Shown here piece by piece: positions 12,223-26,238 of a stretch of DNA of 64,000 nt; the stretch's first letter is position 1; each line of letters starts with the position of its first letter. This stretch comes from Leguminivora glycinivorella (lineage: Eukaryota; Arthropoda; Insecta; Lepidoptera; Tortricidae). A model generated the notes under the pieces. That model did no database searches. It was not told the DNA's origin and was given only the letters and a program-made list of their open reading frames with translations. Made by a program: the position numbers and the translations under genes. Location: NCBI RefSeq assembly GCF_023078275.1, contig NC_062998.1, positions 17,621,916 to 17,685,915 on the forward strand, in the 5' to 3' direction.

Positions 12223-15200
12223 TAAATAATATATGTACAACACTTATTCCGTTTTTTTTTACTCGCATAAAACAATTGTAAGGTTATTATCGTTACATTC
12301 AAATTAGTATTAGATATTAATTATTACAATACAAATATTTTAAATGGAATGTAGGTTTTTACTAACATACGACGTTTACTGTTGGTGTCATCAGCTTGGT
12401 ATACCAAGTAGGAGGACATAAATATTGTAATCGCGTCATATTGAGTCTACATAGACGTGCCCTGGCAATTCGAGCAAATTATAAGCCGACTTTGGCGATG
12501 ACCTCATCGCCGCGAACGCCCGCTCGCTCGCTGCGGACATGACTTTTTGTATCGACAAAAAATGCGCCCCGACCTACATCAACCGCTGTGTAAAAAATGC
12601 CGGACCTAAAGTTAGGTATAAACGAATCATTCCACCATATTCTTCCCCGCTAAAATGCATGTGTATGAATCAGGGGAACGTGTGTTATTATTATTATACT
12701 TAGTACCTATTTTACAAAATGATTATTAAATTAAATAAACTTAAAACTCGTAGTGAAGATACAACTTAATAACTCAAATATATCATGTATCTTACCCGAA
12801 ATTACGGCCAAGTATAAGATTATATACCATTGTAAATTATCGGGCGATTATTTGCTAGTGGCATAAGTCGTAAAGTGATGTTTTATTGAAATTTTTTTTT
12901 TTGATAATATACCTATTGCATAAGTTACGTGTTACATAAGCGATCACAAAATGTCGCTCCTTAAAAATGTATTGTCGTGTTAGATGTATGCGTAGCGAGC
13001 TAGCGAGCGCGGCAACAGGCGGCAAGGTCGTCTTCAATGTTGCGTGTGTAATACGCAGCTATAGTAACGAGTGTGTGCTCAGCCGGCGCCGCCGGTGACC
13101 GTGGCGAGTTATCAAAACGATTTCATGTTCAGCACGGCCACACACTTGTTCAACCAAACACCCGCGAATGTGGATGAAATCTTGACGTCAATCACGTGCA
13201 TGCGTAACTTTCTTACGTACATACGCTAGTATATGGTTCTTATTTGGCGATTCTTAACATCGAGTTATCAATTGAACGCGATAAAGCTTCATGCTGAATT
13301 TTGTAATTATTTATTGTACGTTAACTTGTCCGAATGTAGCTTAGCTTTCACGTCAAAATGCTCACTGCTCGTGATAGTAAATAGCAACTGAAGCACTCGA
13401 TGATTAATCCCATCATATCATAAATCAAACTAGCCGTATCACAGCAGGTTACGTCATAAAATATACGTCAGAGAGCTATTTTAGCATCGCTACGTTTATA
13501 CCTAGTTTAATGCGATATAGACAGCAATGTCACCTCCGCGACCGGCGGCGGCGGTCGTCGCCCGCGCCGATAACGACCACGACTCACCTACAGCTGGAGC
13601 AATGATGAAAAGAACGCTCGGAGTCATTCACCTACCTTGAAAACCCTCAAGTTAATCAACTCTATCATAACCAGCGTTCGATGACTGTAAATGATTTAAA
13701 CACAAATGACATTGCCATGTTAAAAGGCAGATAAGGTGTATTCCAGATATTTCGATAAGTTCAAAGTCAAACTAGGGTAGTTTTCGAAACTTGCTCACAT
13801 TTTGAAGTATGATCTTACCTGATGAAGTCTGATTTACCCGAAAATGCCTTAGAGAAATGTCAGTAAGTAGGTATTTTACGAATTTGTATAAATAGGCTTT
13901 AGGGGTGGAGGCCGGGGTGGACGAAAACGGTTTGGGATGGGTGAAGCACCTTGTGCGTCGGTGCGTCGGGCGCACAGCCGCGTCACCGACCGACCTACCG
14001 AGCGCGAGTCAATGGCCCTCTAACTTCGACAACCTTATCAACAATAATGTTCGAAACAATGACACGTGACGTAAGTGCATTCTGTTCATTGTCATACTTA
14101 TTTAATGACTTTCGGCAGATTGCAATTTTTCTCACTAAACGACTTAAATTTGTTTCTAAGACAGTACCTAAACTAATGAGCCAAAATTATTGTATGTATG
14201 TACAGTCATCAGAAACAATAGTATGTATACGAAGGCCGCAAACAGTGTCTGACACGATCTTATTTTTAGAGTCATAACTTGATATATATAGCATGTCACA
14301 TATTTTTGAGGCCTTCGAAAAGTATCATATTATTGCAAGTGACTGTTAATGTACCGAACGAAACAAACTATGGTTCAGTTCAAGCTTACGAACTTGGCTC
14401 AGGCTTGCACTAAACCTTCAATGGGTACGTTCCTCAGCTTGGGTGACGTTGATCAGTTCGTCAATTCGTTCTGTTTGGTGCAACCGCCTCTAACTCTAAC
14501 CCTACTATTATGCCTAGGTTTTGGCGACTTGGCGCTCAGGTGAAGTTAATATTTATCAAATTACAAGAAATATGGGCTAAAGAAAAGTGGTTCTCGGCTA
14601 GCGCCCGAATCACATTTCAGTTTCATCACCTCAGAGTTCATACATCTAATAGTAATATAATTAAATGTGGACCAAATGATTCCAATGCGACGCCATCTTA
14701 TGAAGTACGTTTACCGCTACACAACTACGTCACCCACTGCTATGACTCAGATTATATGTACGCATACAGTGTGCATACGTCAATTCGCGATGATGCTCTG
14801 TTAGTAGCAAAGTGAGTTAATATTCGACATTCAGAGGCTCTGCAACATCTGTTCTTGAATTCGATTGAGAAATCGAATTATAATCGCTCTTCAGAATACC
14901 TAGTTAGTGAAAGTTGAACGGTCGATCCTTGTGTAAGTGGTACGGGGTGACCGGCCAGACGCAGACGGGAGCAGAGTACTCGACCTCACACAATTCGCCC
15001 AAATATCTGGGCATGCGTCCGACGCCCGCCGTCGGTTGCGCAACAGCTCCCTGCCGCGACCCGGCGCGTCGTCGACCCCGTCGCCTCCGCGCCAGATCAA
15101 CAAACTGGTCTAGACTTTTACAACTTCATTCATCATTCGCTATTTTAGCTATTTATTCTCATACAATTACTAATCACTTAAATAGACACAAATTTCATAA

Positions 15201-15799
15201 GTATGATATGATATGAGATACACAAATAGCAAGGACATATTGATTTTTATACTTGGAAATACGGTAATAGATCTGACCCCTTTCGCTACATAGGCACCGT
15301 GTAACCGTTGCGGGTGGCGGACACTTCGTTAATAATTTAGCAGTCTTCAGTCAACCTATATCGCACTCATCATTATGGACTGCGCAGTAAATATGCACAC
15401 GAATCAATATTCACTATGCACAACTAAACTCGTAAACGCGATACGTTGCCTTTCACACTATCGTCACAACATAATTTATAAGACACAAAAACACACTTAA
15501 GTAGGTGATCCTTTCTGTCATATGTCCCGTAGAAAAGCATGAAAGTTTCGAGATTTAAAGTCAATTATCTTAAATTCAAATAAATCTTAATACCTGAGAG
15601 CAGGTTACCTACATTACCACAGTTATTTACTACTATGTATGTTTTTATGTGTGAGATAGGAGCCAAACAAGCAAAATTTTTTTTTTTTAATTATTTTTAT
15701 TAATTACGCTCATGATCATTTTGAAGAATGGACATGAAGGCGAATGAAAGGTAGATTAGATGAAGTGGTGTAGCTGAGCTAAGAGAATGTTTGTTGCAG

Positions 15800-15927
15800 A
15801 TCGCGCAAGCGCCGGCCCAGCAGCTCGTGCGACCTGGGCTACGGCGAGCGCGACGACCAGATGAACGAGTGCAACGCTGCGCTGGTACTCATGTCGCTCA
15901 GCTGCTCGCCCAACTCGCCGCGTCCGA
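15800..15927 (+). CDS. Glut4EF: Glut4EF exon: NECNAALVLMSLS conserved block
   Basis: The acceptor is ttgttgcag and the donor A|gtaagt. The exon enters in phase 2 and leaves in phase 1. It encodes a basic SRKRRPSSS stretch, then NECNAALVLMSLSCSPNSP. An Ala-rich MSLS block followed by a Ser-Pro is a recurring feature of the ZNF395/SLC2A4RG family as I know it. The exon is GC-rich and stands out sharply from its AT-rich flanks. The opposite-strand frame across it is only a shadow. Confidence 0.85.
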
Positions 15928-17804
15928 GTAAGTTGCACCTTCCACATTCATATTATTTATCTAACTATTAAAACACAACTTTCCATACTTAACTATGGAG
16001 TTATACCTGGCGTATTAAGCGGTTCCCGGTATTGTCGGATCGGCTATTCAGGCTTTAAAGGATTCTCTTTATTCCTTTATTACGCTTTGTCGTACGGAAC
16101 AGATAATTTTTTTAAATTCGTCGAAGGATTCTTTGTCTTGTAGAATCAGGTAAAAATGTGTGTCCATTAACAACTTTCCTTTTACTCTGACATGTATTCT
16201 TCGAATAATAGACTGATAGTTATAAGCCATCTGCGGTCAATCATTACACGTCATGTAAGATCCATGTTAAAAAGAGCGTATTAAAGCCAATTGCATGGCC
16301 AAGATTTTTACACAAGTACTATAAAATATAACAAGACAAGCTAAAGTATGATCCCAATAATCAGTCACTGTAAATGCTTTCTTTGGGCCAATGCGTTACT
16401 TTCAAAATTTTAAAGGTTGGATTGAAATTGGAAGAGCTTTTAAACTACCTGTTAAAAGTTGTAATGACTCTTGGCAGGGATTCAGCTATATTATTCATAT
16501 CCAGACAAAAGGTTTTGTCGCCATAATCATTATCTCCTTTGTTAATATGGAAAACATGACGAATATTACGATAGGTACATACCTATACTGTGGGGACCTC
16601 GTTTAGGTTTATATGTTAAATGTAGGATAGAGTTAAGAACGTCTAGACAGCACAGCGGTCTAGACACTGTCTAGACAGGTATTTGATGAAACGTCGCTCT
16701 CGTGCTAACAACTCAGACCAAATGCTTTGTATTAAGCAAAAAAACAGCAACGGATTAGCTGTTTCAGTAACCCGTAAATGTCCAGGTGATACTGAGAAAC
16801 TTTTACTATGGGATCAACCCCATTTTATAGTAAGTATTTCCTATGGGAGAGTAAATTTTTATTTCGCGTTTTGGGAGTAAAAGTTTCTCAGTATCACCTG
16901 GACATTTACGGGTTACAGTAAATGGTTTTCGTTAATTTACATACTGTATATATGAAACAGCATTCTGTTGGCATTAATTGTTTAACCATAGATAACTTTT
17001 ATAAATATGAATTAGTGTGCAAAATGGTTAAGCGCATACAACTTATTAAATATTTAAAGGGTGTTGTTTATACTACTACGTTACGATTTACCGAATCCGA
17101 TATGTCAGAAAGAGAAATAAGACAAAATTGTCAGCTGACACTGTACGTTTGTAGTAAGTAATATTTTGAGCAATCTTATTCACAAGTAACAAGAATGTAA
17201 ATTATGATATGTATTCCATGTAGATGAGCTCCACGCAGTTGCATTTAGATTAATATCATCTTATTACTATTATTTTACATTGAAAAATTGATTGAAAATA
17301 ATTTTGAAGAGGAAGCATTAGTTACAATGAAGTCGGTTGCAAGTAGAGAGCGTTACGCAATGGTGAAGCGAGAGCTCTTATTCTAATGCGGCAGTGGCAC
17401 TGGCAGCGCATGTGTGCCGACGCGGCGAAAAGAACGGCTCTTTCTAGTGAAAGTTGATGGCCACAGTTCCGTTTCGTAATTACATTAATTTGTTGTGGTA
17501 CCATTATTATGGGGCTTGGATATTTTGATTAGGATATTGGAGCGTAGACTTCGTAATTATATACGTCTTTAATGCACTTAAATGATGACGTTAGGATTCA
17601 TTAAGACTTGAAAAAATGCCTGAAATATGCTACCATATACTTGTATCCACAGATAAATGCGAATGTCGACATCTGCATAGTGCTGGCATATTTAGGATTA
17701 TGCATAAGTAATAAATAGGTAGTGGATCCAGAATAGTGTAGGTATTATATTTATAAATGGAAATGGTAGTGTGTGACAAATAAGAATGTGTTTGGTGGTG
17801 ACAG
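15928..17804 (+). other. Glut4EF: Glut4EF intron
   Basis: 1.9 kb GT...AG intron. It contains tctagacag repeats at about 16639-16680 and a foldback element (16767-16916). No additional exon is seen. Confidence 0.8.
16767..16916. mobile_element. Foldback element with 41 bp perfect arms
   Basis: The arms 16767-16807 and 16876-16916 are exact inverted copies (gtaacccgtaaatgtccagg ...) around a 68 bp centre. The perfection of the arms suggests a fairly recent insertion or constraint. Confidence 0.7.
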
Positions 17805-17962
17805 ATGGGTGGGGCGGCCGGTCGTCGGTGTCGCCGGGCGCCAGCAGCAGCTCGGGCTCGTCGTGGCGCTCGGGCACGCCCTCCCCGCCGCCCGCCTCCT
17901 CCTCCTTCAGCGACGAGGGCATCGCTATGGACTATGAAGATCTCCATCCCCGCAAGAAACGG
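17805..17962 (+). CDS. Glut4EF: Glut4EF exon: Ser/Pro-rich segment ending in PRKKR
   Basis: The acceptor is gtgacag and the donor CGG|gtaagt. The exon enters in phase 1 and leaves in phase 0, giving 52 full codons. The product is low-complexity and rich in Ser, Pro and Gly (NGWGGRSSVSPGASSSSG), then turns to DEGIAMDYEDLHPRKKR. PRKKR just before the zinc-finger exon could serve as a nuclear localisation signal (inference). The next in-phase exon is 19.7 kb away. Confidence 0.85.
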
Positions 17963-18434
17963 GTAAGTTCACATTACACACCCAGTGCCCTGACTTCTGA
18001 CTAGAGATGCCCCGAATACCGAATTGTTGCCTAAAATTCGTGGTAACATCTCTACTCCTGACTTTTCTCCGCCCATTCGGTTCCTCAATTCCCTTTGAAG
18101 AATCTTGTATATTTAATCATGAAGGATTCATCGCCCGTTAACCGCTAACGGTTTTCAGATCTATTCGTACTGCATTGCTTATTTTTGCGAATCGATGTAT
18201 TTATGTCATGCATTCCTTTCAAATATATTGTAAAAATAAATCAAGTATCTGGGTCCGATTTAGTAACAGGTAACATAGACCCTTAAAAGATGAAAACATT
18301 GGTAACCACAAAAACCTTATTCGTTGTTGAAGTCACACCCGTGCCGGGTCTGTCACCCTATAGAGTAAAAATAGTATAAAGTAGTTTCATACACACTATG
18401 TTGTTTGTATTTAACTAATAATAAATCATAAGAG

Positions 18435-18690
18435 TCTCGACCAACATCTTGAGACACTCTCGCTAGGTGGTTGGATCAAGGGTCAGATGCAGAAGGCGGT
18501 GATCTTGGACACAGCGCGGATAGTCCGGCGGTTCCTCTCTCTGCAGCCCTAACCACCGGCAGCTTGGGCCCTGCCCCGCTGCTGGCGGTACCCTAGGTTA
18601 GGTTTTTTATAATGTGTTTATATGTTTTTCATATTGTTTTGTATGTGTTTTTTGTATTTTACTTTTATATTCAATATATTCATATTATAA
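18435..18690 (+). mobile_element. 5'-truncated non-LTR retrotransposon 3' end
   Basis: In frame up to TAA at 18550-18552 the sequence reads WIKGQMQKAVILDTARIVRR then FLSLQP. This is the usual C-terminal tail of CR1/Jockey-type ORF2 proteins in insects. It is followed by a GC-rich 3' leader and a T/A-rich end. Only the tail survives. Confidence 0.55.
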
Positions 18691-21423
18691 ACAGCCTAAC
18701 TTAAGACGAAAGATGAATAAAGGAAATCATAATGAACGCAGTTTAAGGTAAATCATCCAATCTACAAAATTCTGTCAGTAAAATTTGAACTTATTGTCAA
18801 AAGAAACAATCAATCATTTCATGTGATTTTTTGAGGCTGGTTCCTTATAGGACGGTCTTATCATCTATAATTGGACGTAGCTAAGTTTTACTATAAAACT
18901 GACACCTGTAATACCTGCGGATGGATGCCACTTGCGCAAGTTAGGTAAGTTCTGCTGAGTTTCATTTAACCTGAAAAGCCACATAAATGTAGTAGGTCAT
19001 TAAGATATATATTATCTAGTAATTTGTAAATACATGTCGAATTGCTGTAAAACGTTACAAAATGATGATTCAACAAAGACATAAATTGGATCATCACGTT
19101 GTAAGTGAACATGAGCGCTCAGGCGAAGTGTTTTTTACTTAATCATAAGCCCTGGTATTGCAAAGCGACCTGCACCTCTAACTGCCACGCGAATGTACAT
19201 TGTTCAAACATTGTCTTCTTAAAGAGGATATCTTCACATGTTTGTAAATGGGACTATGGCACAAACAGTCCAAACTATGTAGTATTAAAATATATAAAGG
19301 TAAGTCGAAATTTGTCTTTTTAATACTCTGGCAGACCCAATTTGTCAGCAGAAAAAAAACGACAGTTAAAAAAATGTAGATGTATCGCACAGCCTTCCTT
19401 AGAAAATTTGAATTTCTTGTGGCAGAGTGGGTTTATCGGAGTAGATATGTGTTCTTTACAGCGTTGTAGCGCGATCTCTTGAAATTCTTGAATCACTTTG
19501 TGCTCATCTCCATTATACTATGAATCATTTCCGAACAATTATGAATTCTCTAGGTCTCCTTTTTAACTGACAATTATTTGCCTGTAAGTCGTTCGAAATT
19601 ATTTTTCGATTTACTCAGTTTCGGGACGTATAAATCTATCCATGGCACTATGCACGATTTCCACGATTTGGAAAGCTTTATGGCCCGTGTTAAATCGACA
19701 TGACATAGACGCCAAGAACACATTACGACGCAGTACGATGCGCTCAGCATCTGGTTGTATGGGAACATTCAAATTTCTGTAGATTTAAAATTTACATAGA
19801 TAAACTTGATACTAACGTCACGGTGTCTGACTTATGCGCACTTCCAAGTAGGTACATCGACTATTCATTGATCTATCTCCTGGCTGCGTAGCCATAATGC
19901 CAATGTTTCACGGTTAGTAGCGAACAAAACGGCAATATATCTGTCTATTTAATTGGTATGGAAGAGTGATGGAGATACTTTTCGGACGAAACCTTCGCAT
20001 AATTAGGATAGAAATTCACTTACAGGTAAGTTCGTTTAATCTCTAAATCTTTCGCATCGTCGCTGAAATGATTGTCACTTTGTCTACGCATCCTGTTTTG
20101 GTATATCGGACCTAAATCCGGATCAATACGCTTGACTATTTAATTTGATTTGATTTTTTAATGATTATTTAATTTGTTATTTTTCTATATGGGACTTGGT
20201 AGTATTTCACATTCTAATTTTGATAAAATTAAATTTATATTTTTGTAACTCTTGTCACCAGTAAAGTCATCAGTTTTTCTCTGCCACAAGTCACAAAGAT
20301 TCAAATTTAATTCAAATTTAATTGAAATTCATTTGAATGAAGCTTCTACTACATATACTCCTAAATGGCTAGGATTTTCATGTCTTCTAGACCTTAATGT
20401 TGCGCTTTGTATCGGAAAGCATTGTCATCATTTGATTTTACGATTCTTATAGATATAAAAAGGGGTCAAGGTTGTTGTTTAATCGCTCCACGTGCCAATA
20501 TTGATACCAAGCAAGCGAACGATTCCAATATTGAACGCGAGCGTTGCAAGTGGTTCAAAATGTGGAATCGTGAGCGATGCGAGGGTATAAGTCACTTAGG
20601 TTAAACAAGTTTTGCCAGTTTTAGAACACAACATTGTCACCACACCAACATGAACAAAATATTAACTGTCAAACATCAGTGTTCTATCATCTTCATCACT
20701 TAGTAACTACCACGAATATTCAAATTTGATTGATACGCATAGTGATCTTAATATGATTTTATGTGTGACCCAGACCCTAAAAGCATGGCACGAAAAAGTT
20801 GACAAATCCAAATTATGCAGTGTTTATTAGGAGATAATATATGTTTACGATACACGTGTCGCCGAGTTCTCGGCGCTGCATGTCTACTTCTCTACTGCGC
20901 AATGCCAAGGCTGAAGCCGCAGCGCAATTATGCAATTGTGCAGCAAAACAATCGTTAAATATATTTTATGATCTTCGTGGCTACGGTCAAGTCTTCAACC
21001 TTACGTACCTAATAAATATAAAGCCTTCATCATTTATTAAGTTAGGAGTTTTTTCCTGTACTTATTTTGATATATTTAACCCTTCCTGACATAACTACTA
21101 GTTACAATTCTTACATGCTAATATTAGTTGTTTAATCACACAAACGAAATTTTATCAAATTACGTATGAATTCTGAAACGTCTAAATTACAAATAGACAA
21201 TACCGTCTTAAACTCTTTTTATTTTATATGTGTTGTAAGTATTATTTTCTTGTACAATAAAGTGTTTATTTGCTTACTTACAAGTCTTACAATTAGTAGC
21301 CGAACCAAAAGTTGGGTATTTATATTTACATTTGCAACTGCGTTAACTCAATGGTGTTCCCGGTCTGTCGGGATCCCAGTCCCAGCCGATGCATAGAAGT
21401 GGACTTTCTTCATTGAGTGTTCC

Positions 21424-22169
21424 TAGGGAATGCAATCCCGATTCGGGATTGTGGAAATTGCATTAGGGAATGATCGGGATTGTAAATTCGGGATCCCGCG
21501 GGATTAGAAATATCAATCCCGAGGGATCCCGGAATTTTCGGGATCCCGTCTAGTTTTTAAAAAAATATATTCGGATGACTGAAGAAGCCAATAACTGCTT
21601 GTTTGTGATAATTAGGTTAACTAAAATAACATATTACTTGAAAGAAAATAAAAATCTTTATTCTTTAATCTTACTAACTAAATAATTTTACGGAAATTAA
21701 CATAAGTAAATTAGGTAATCAATACAATAAGCATATTTCAAGTTTCAAGAGAATTAGGAAGTAGTTACCTACGAGTGATTTTGAAAATGACTCCTTAAAA
21801 AACAAAGGGTATTAATTGTGTCATCTGCTAAACCACATCTTATGTCCGTAGCAATGTACCCAGCTGCTGAGAATGCCCTCTCTGACTCTACACTAGTTGG
21901 CAACAGCGTGGCGAAGCAATTATACCTATGCAAACTGCAAAAATCGCCCCCTTGTTCCTCCACACTCAAATAAATCCATTTCTTTTTTTATGGTAGACTC
22001 TAAAGTGGACGTGTGTAGCGTTGCTGACCACTGCCGCCCAATCCCGTCAATCCCGAACGGGATCTCGTCAAATTATGCGTCGGGATTGATCCCGAAAATA
22101 TACACGAGATCTCGCGAGATCGGGATCCCGCGGGATCGGGATCCCGCGGGATCGGGATTGCATTCCCTA
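21424..22169. mobile_element. hAT-family relic with GGGATCCCG-rich ends
   Basis: The ends TAGGGAATGCAATCCCGAT and its exact inverse bound 746 bp. Both terminal zones are full of gggatcccg-type palindromes. The interior encodes, on the minus strand, the C-terminal dimerisation region of a hAT transposase. The 8 bp flanks do not match, so the insertion is old or one flank has changed. Confidence 0.75.
21769..21969 (-). pseudogene. hAT transposase C-terminal remnant
   Basis: The frame contains LLPTSVESERAFSAAGYIAT, then DIRCGLADDTINTLCFLRSHF. The SE-R-FSAAG ... R--L ... L-FLR pattern is the hATC dimerisation domain seen in hAT transposases. No catalytic DDE region is present in the element, so it cannot move by itself. 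Confidence 0.75.
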
Positions 22170-23403
22170 CCGGCCAACGACACTGGTTGTCCCGGATTAC
22201 CTCGGGCGAGGTCGGCGACCCGCCACATGTGATCCGCGCGGAACCTGTTCCAGCACCACTTGCGTGCCACCGTGCACCCGCGCGGCGAAGCCCAAGCTTC
22301 TAGCCTAGCCCTGCCCGGTGCCCGTTCATCTGCTCCACCGCAACACCGACACTAAATAACACTTCACCTAATAAAGATAAAAGATACATATAACTGCATA
22401 ACTCACGTATCTTATTGCAGCAATATCTCACTTAGTCACGTCATGATCGCCGACATTGCTTAGTTAGAAATCTATAACACGCTCTCAAGGTCCTTGTACA
22501 TAATTTATACGTGCAACGGTGCAACGCTTATACCGAATCTCGCCTACAGTACATTCTTAGAGTATGGCATGCAATTATGATAACATTTTTCGATTACATT
22601 TTATTCTATTGTGACTGCTATATACCAGTTATACAAGGTGATAAATGGGCGCTTGATTGGTGATTACTGGTTTACAAATTCATCAGCTTGATGTAAAACT
22701 AATAGCATATTAATAATTCTCATGAGAGCCTTTGTTTGACACTAAAGTGCTGAGTGAGGTCGCGCAGTTAGTTCAGCCCAGCGGCGGCGTCGAACGGCGG
22801 CGGCGGCGGAGGGCGAGCGGCGAGCGTGCGAGCGGCCCGCCTCCCCGCGGCTCTGTCATTAGGTTGCTGTTCCTTTCCGAGAACTAAATACTACTCATTG
22901 CATCGACCACTGCTATTTACTTCTGCCGCAATAATACAAAACTAAACCTACACGATTACTAATTATAAAGTCGGTTATTTTCCGCTTTATGTACTTTCAT
23001 ACAACACTTTTAAAGTCATATACATTAATATATGTTATCGATCTTCGTCATAATGTGTTTACGCACGGACAGTTTTAATTTATCAGAGTAAAGAAGCAGG
23101 GCCGCCGCCTACCGGCGCTGACGACGACGGTTCTATCGTAAGTCGTAACTATGTAGGTAGATCGTTACATCATGCGCACTTGCCTCGCCAACTCGCCCGC
23201 GCCCGCGTCGGCCCTTGCGTAAGCGCTCCGACTGATCTAGCATCCACTTAGCCCTTCTACGTTCATCGCGTCTGTATAATTGATTCTGGTCCTTTCTGAA
23301 CTTACTTCATATTATGAAAGTATTTTGCATCTACATTTTACAGTTCTAGATTATTGTTGGTATTATTTTTACAGTTTAGACTGTCACTTATTAATTACCA
23401 AGG

Positions 23404-24272
23404 CACCGAAGTATAGTATGAATTTTTTGAAACGAACGTTTCTAAACAAAGGTATTGTTCCTTTTGTGTTGAGCGGGAGCTTCTGTATTTGCACGCGCTA
23501 AGACAACAAGAAGCAACTGTATCCTGATAATTGTAAGGTTCAAATCTGTACAGCAGCAAATTTGAGATAGATTATTTTGGAAATGCGAAGCGATAGACCA
23601 CACCGCTATAGGTGCGAAAATACAGCGCTTCTAATACTTTGATACTTGATGGTGTAAGTATAGTACATATAGTTATAATAATCATCGGTAATATGTCAGT
23701 CTGTATAATAAAAATAACACGTTTAAACAGCGAAACTGCCAGATTAAAAGGTTGATAAGCACCTGGCACCTTAAGGTGTCATCGCAAAGTGACAATAAAC
23801 ACTGATAAGGTTTTTCAATCTGACCGCCATTGTTATGTTTTGTTATAAATACGGTTTACGGTTTGTTTAGTTATTTATGTTATTTTATATATCAAGACTT
23901 GTACCTAATATTTATGTAATTACTATTTATATATTGCTATATACAATTGGTGATTGTTAACAAAATCATTAATAAAAAATAACAGTGATAATATACGTGT
24001 TTCATTACTTACAGCACCACCACCAAGTATCAAAGTATTAGAAGCGCTGTATTTTCGCACCTATAGCGGTGTGGTCTATCGCTTCACATTTCCAAAATAA
24101 TCTATCTCAAATTTGCTGCTGTACAGATTTGAACCTTACAATTATGAGGATACAGTCGCTTCTTGTTGTCTTAGCGCGTGCAAATACAGAAGCTCCCGCT
24201 CAACACAAAAGGAACAATACCTTTGTTTAGAAACGTTCGTTTCAAAAAATTCATACTATAAATACTTCGGTG
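23404..24272. mobile_element. Foldback element, about 250 bp arms
   Basis: The left arm (23404-23654, starting caccgaagtatagtatg) is mirrored with few differences by the right arm (24017-24272). The loop is about 360 bp, AT-rich and non-coding. One visible difference is a 4 bp insertion near the outer end of the right arm. The 72-residue frame in the right arm is not a gene. Confidence 0.8.
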
Positions 24273-26238
24273 ACTTCGGTCTTACCAGAGTTCCTACTGC
24301 CATATGTCGTACTGCACTGTCGGTGCCATAATATTACGTATACCTTAATTGAACGTCGGGTACTACTGGTTCATATTTTGCTACCATACTATTTATTGTA
24401 AAAGATTCGTTAGTAAATAAAGGCTATCATCTTGCTATAAAATTGTGCTTCACGCTCGATAATTAAGTACATTTGCTACGTTTCTGTCTCTAAAAATGTG
24501 AAGACCGAGTCTAAACTCTAAGTTTTGTTATCGAAATAACAAAGTGAAATGACTAGTTAGTTGCACGAGTTGCATTATGCGCGAGTGCACGTGTAACCTC
24601 GGTAATGTAATAAATCGCCATAGTAATAAAGTAAATGCGCTCGCTCGCTGCAGCTGCGGGCGTGAAACCCGTGCACAATGCACATGCACAATCACACATA
24701 GTGCATCGCACTTGTACTTGGACAGCTCTCAAACAATTATATGATTATTGTTTGTACAGTTTTTTTTTTAATACTTATTGTATAAAAAAATTATCCATAA
24801 TATGTACTTCTTTTATCCAGCAATTCGGAACAAAACTGATATTATTCATACGGATTCTACACGACTCATTTAGCTGTAAAATGTTTGTCCGTCATTTCGG
24901 GGTTTAATATGGGTAGTTACAACTGGTACAAGGAACTCGAGAGTATATTAGAATTTTACACGAATAAATGAGTTACAATCAATTGTTGTTTGTGACCCTT
25001 GAGTAGGTACCTAATATATTTATTTTATCCTAGTTAAAGACGCATGATGTAAGCACAGATGTAATATAATCTTAAATTTAGCCTAGTATGCTTAACGCTA
25101 ACTACTCGTACTTCTGTCAACCAACTTAATCGGTCATTGTTTTCTCATGTTAACAATACCATTGTCACAAAATACTTGTATAAACATGTAACTGTCTCCT
25201 CGTAGCTTTGTCAAACACTTGTATTTTATCGCATACTGTCTGATCACAGACCGATGTATTTACCTAAATGTTAACTGTCCTATAGGTACACAGGTACATA
25301 GAATAGTTAGCAGACGTTGGAAGTTTCGTAACTCGACTGCATTTCAACTCATTGGAAAATGCATGTATAATTGTAGCTGCTCTAATACATGCGCTGCTGA
25401 AAATAATCTACCTTGCACCAGCATATTAAAATGAAATACTTTTGTAAAAATTCAGATACGATACGAAATTAATTTAAGGTAGATAACGCACGCTCAATTT
25501 TGAAATAGTCACATTTGTAATATTCCTACCGATATCCATGTAGCAATAAAAGTATAGCATGACGTGTTGGCGTTTTATCAGCGAGCAAGGTCCTATGTTA
25601 AAAACGTTGGAATAACACAACGTCACAACAGCGGCCCGTGGCAGCAGGCCGCTGCGTGGCGTGCCGTTTAGTTGAAGGCCGCTCTTACGTTATCTCGTAT
25701 CGTTGATAAAATACTCCAATTGTTATTTACCGAAGCGACGAGGCGCTTCCGCGTTCGCGTCCTAAACCTCGTGGCCTTCGTCACTAATTGTCGGCTTAAT
25801 CAGACCTGTTGTTTTGAGGCCGAAAACGCTTGTTTTGACTATTTTGTTTTGCTGATTTCCTGCTCTGCTCAACTGTACTTTGTCCCGTTTTTTTGTCAAT
25901 GAATTAAAACTAGCTATGGCATTTTTTTTTCATATGTAATGTATGTATGCGTGTTCTGTGGCCTTGTTAGGGTTATATTTGTAGTATTTGTACGACATAA
26001 TATGGATATATTTAATACCTATTACATGACTTATTGCTAATTAACAACTTTAACATACGTACATACTATACTCGTACTTTAACCCTTTACTGGCCTTATG
26101 TGTGTGATTAATTTATACAGTTTTACACAATCGGCTCTATGACACAGTAGTGCTAGGCAAATGCGACCATGATCATGAATAACGTGATGATAAAACGTAC
26201 AAATCGTACAATAACATGTTGTTCCATAACACGAACCT

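Larger units (their letters stand above)
8693..15799 (+). other. Glut4EF: Glut4EF intron
   Basis: GT...AG intron of 7.1 kb. It holds a poly(A)-ended retroposon (11440-11712), a hairpin MITE (12089-12222) and CpG-rich patches near 9340-9380, 10410-10570, 11150-11280, 13530-13570 and 15000-15100. Nothing else coding is supported. Confidence 0.75.
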
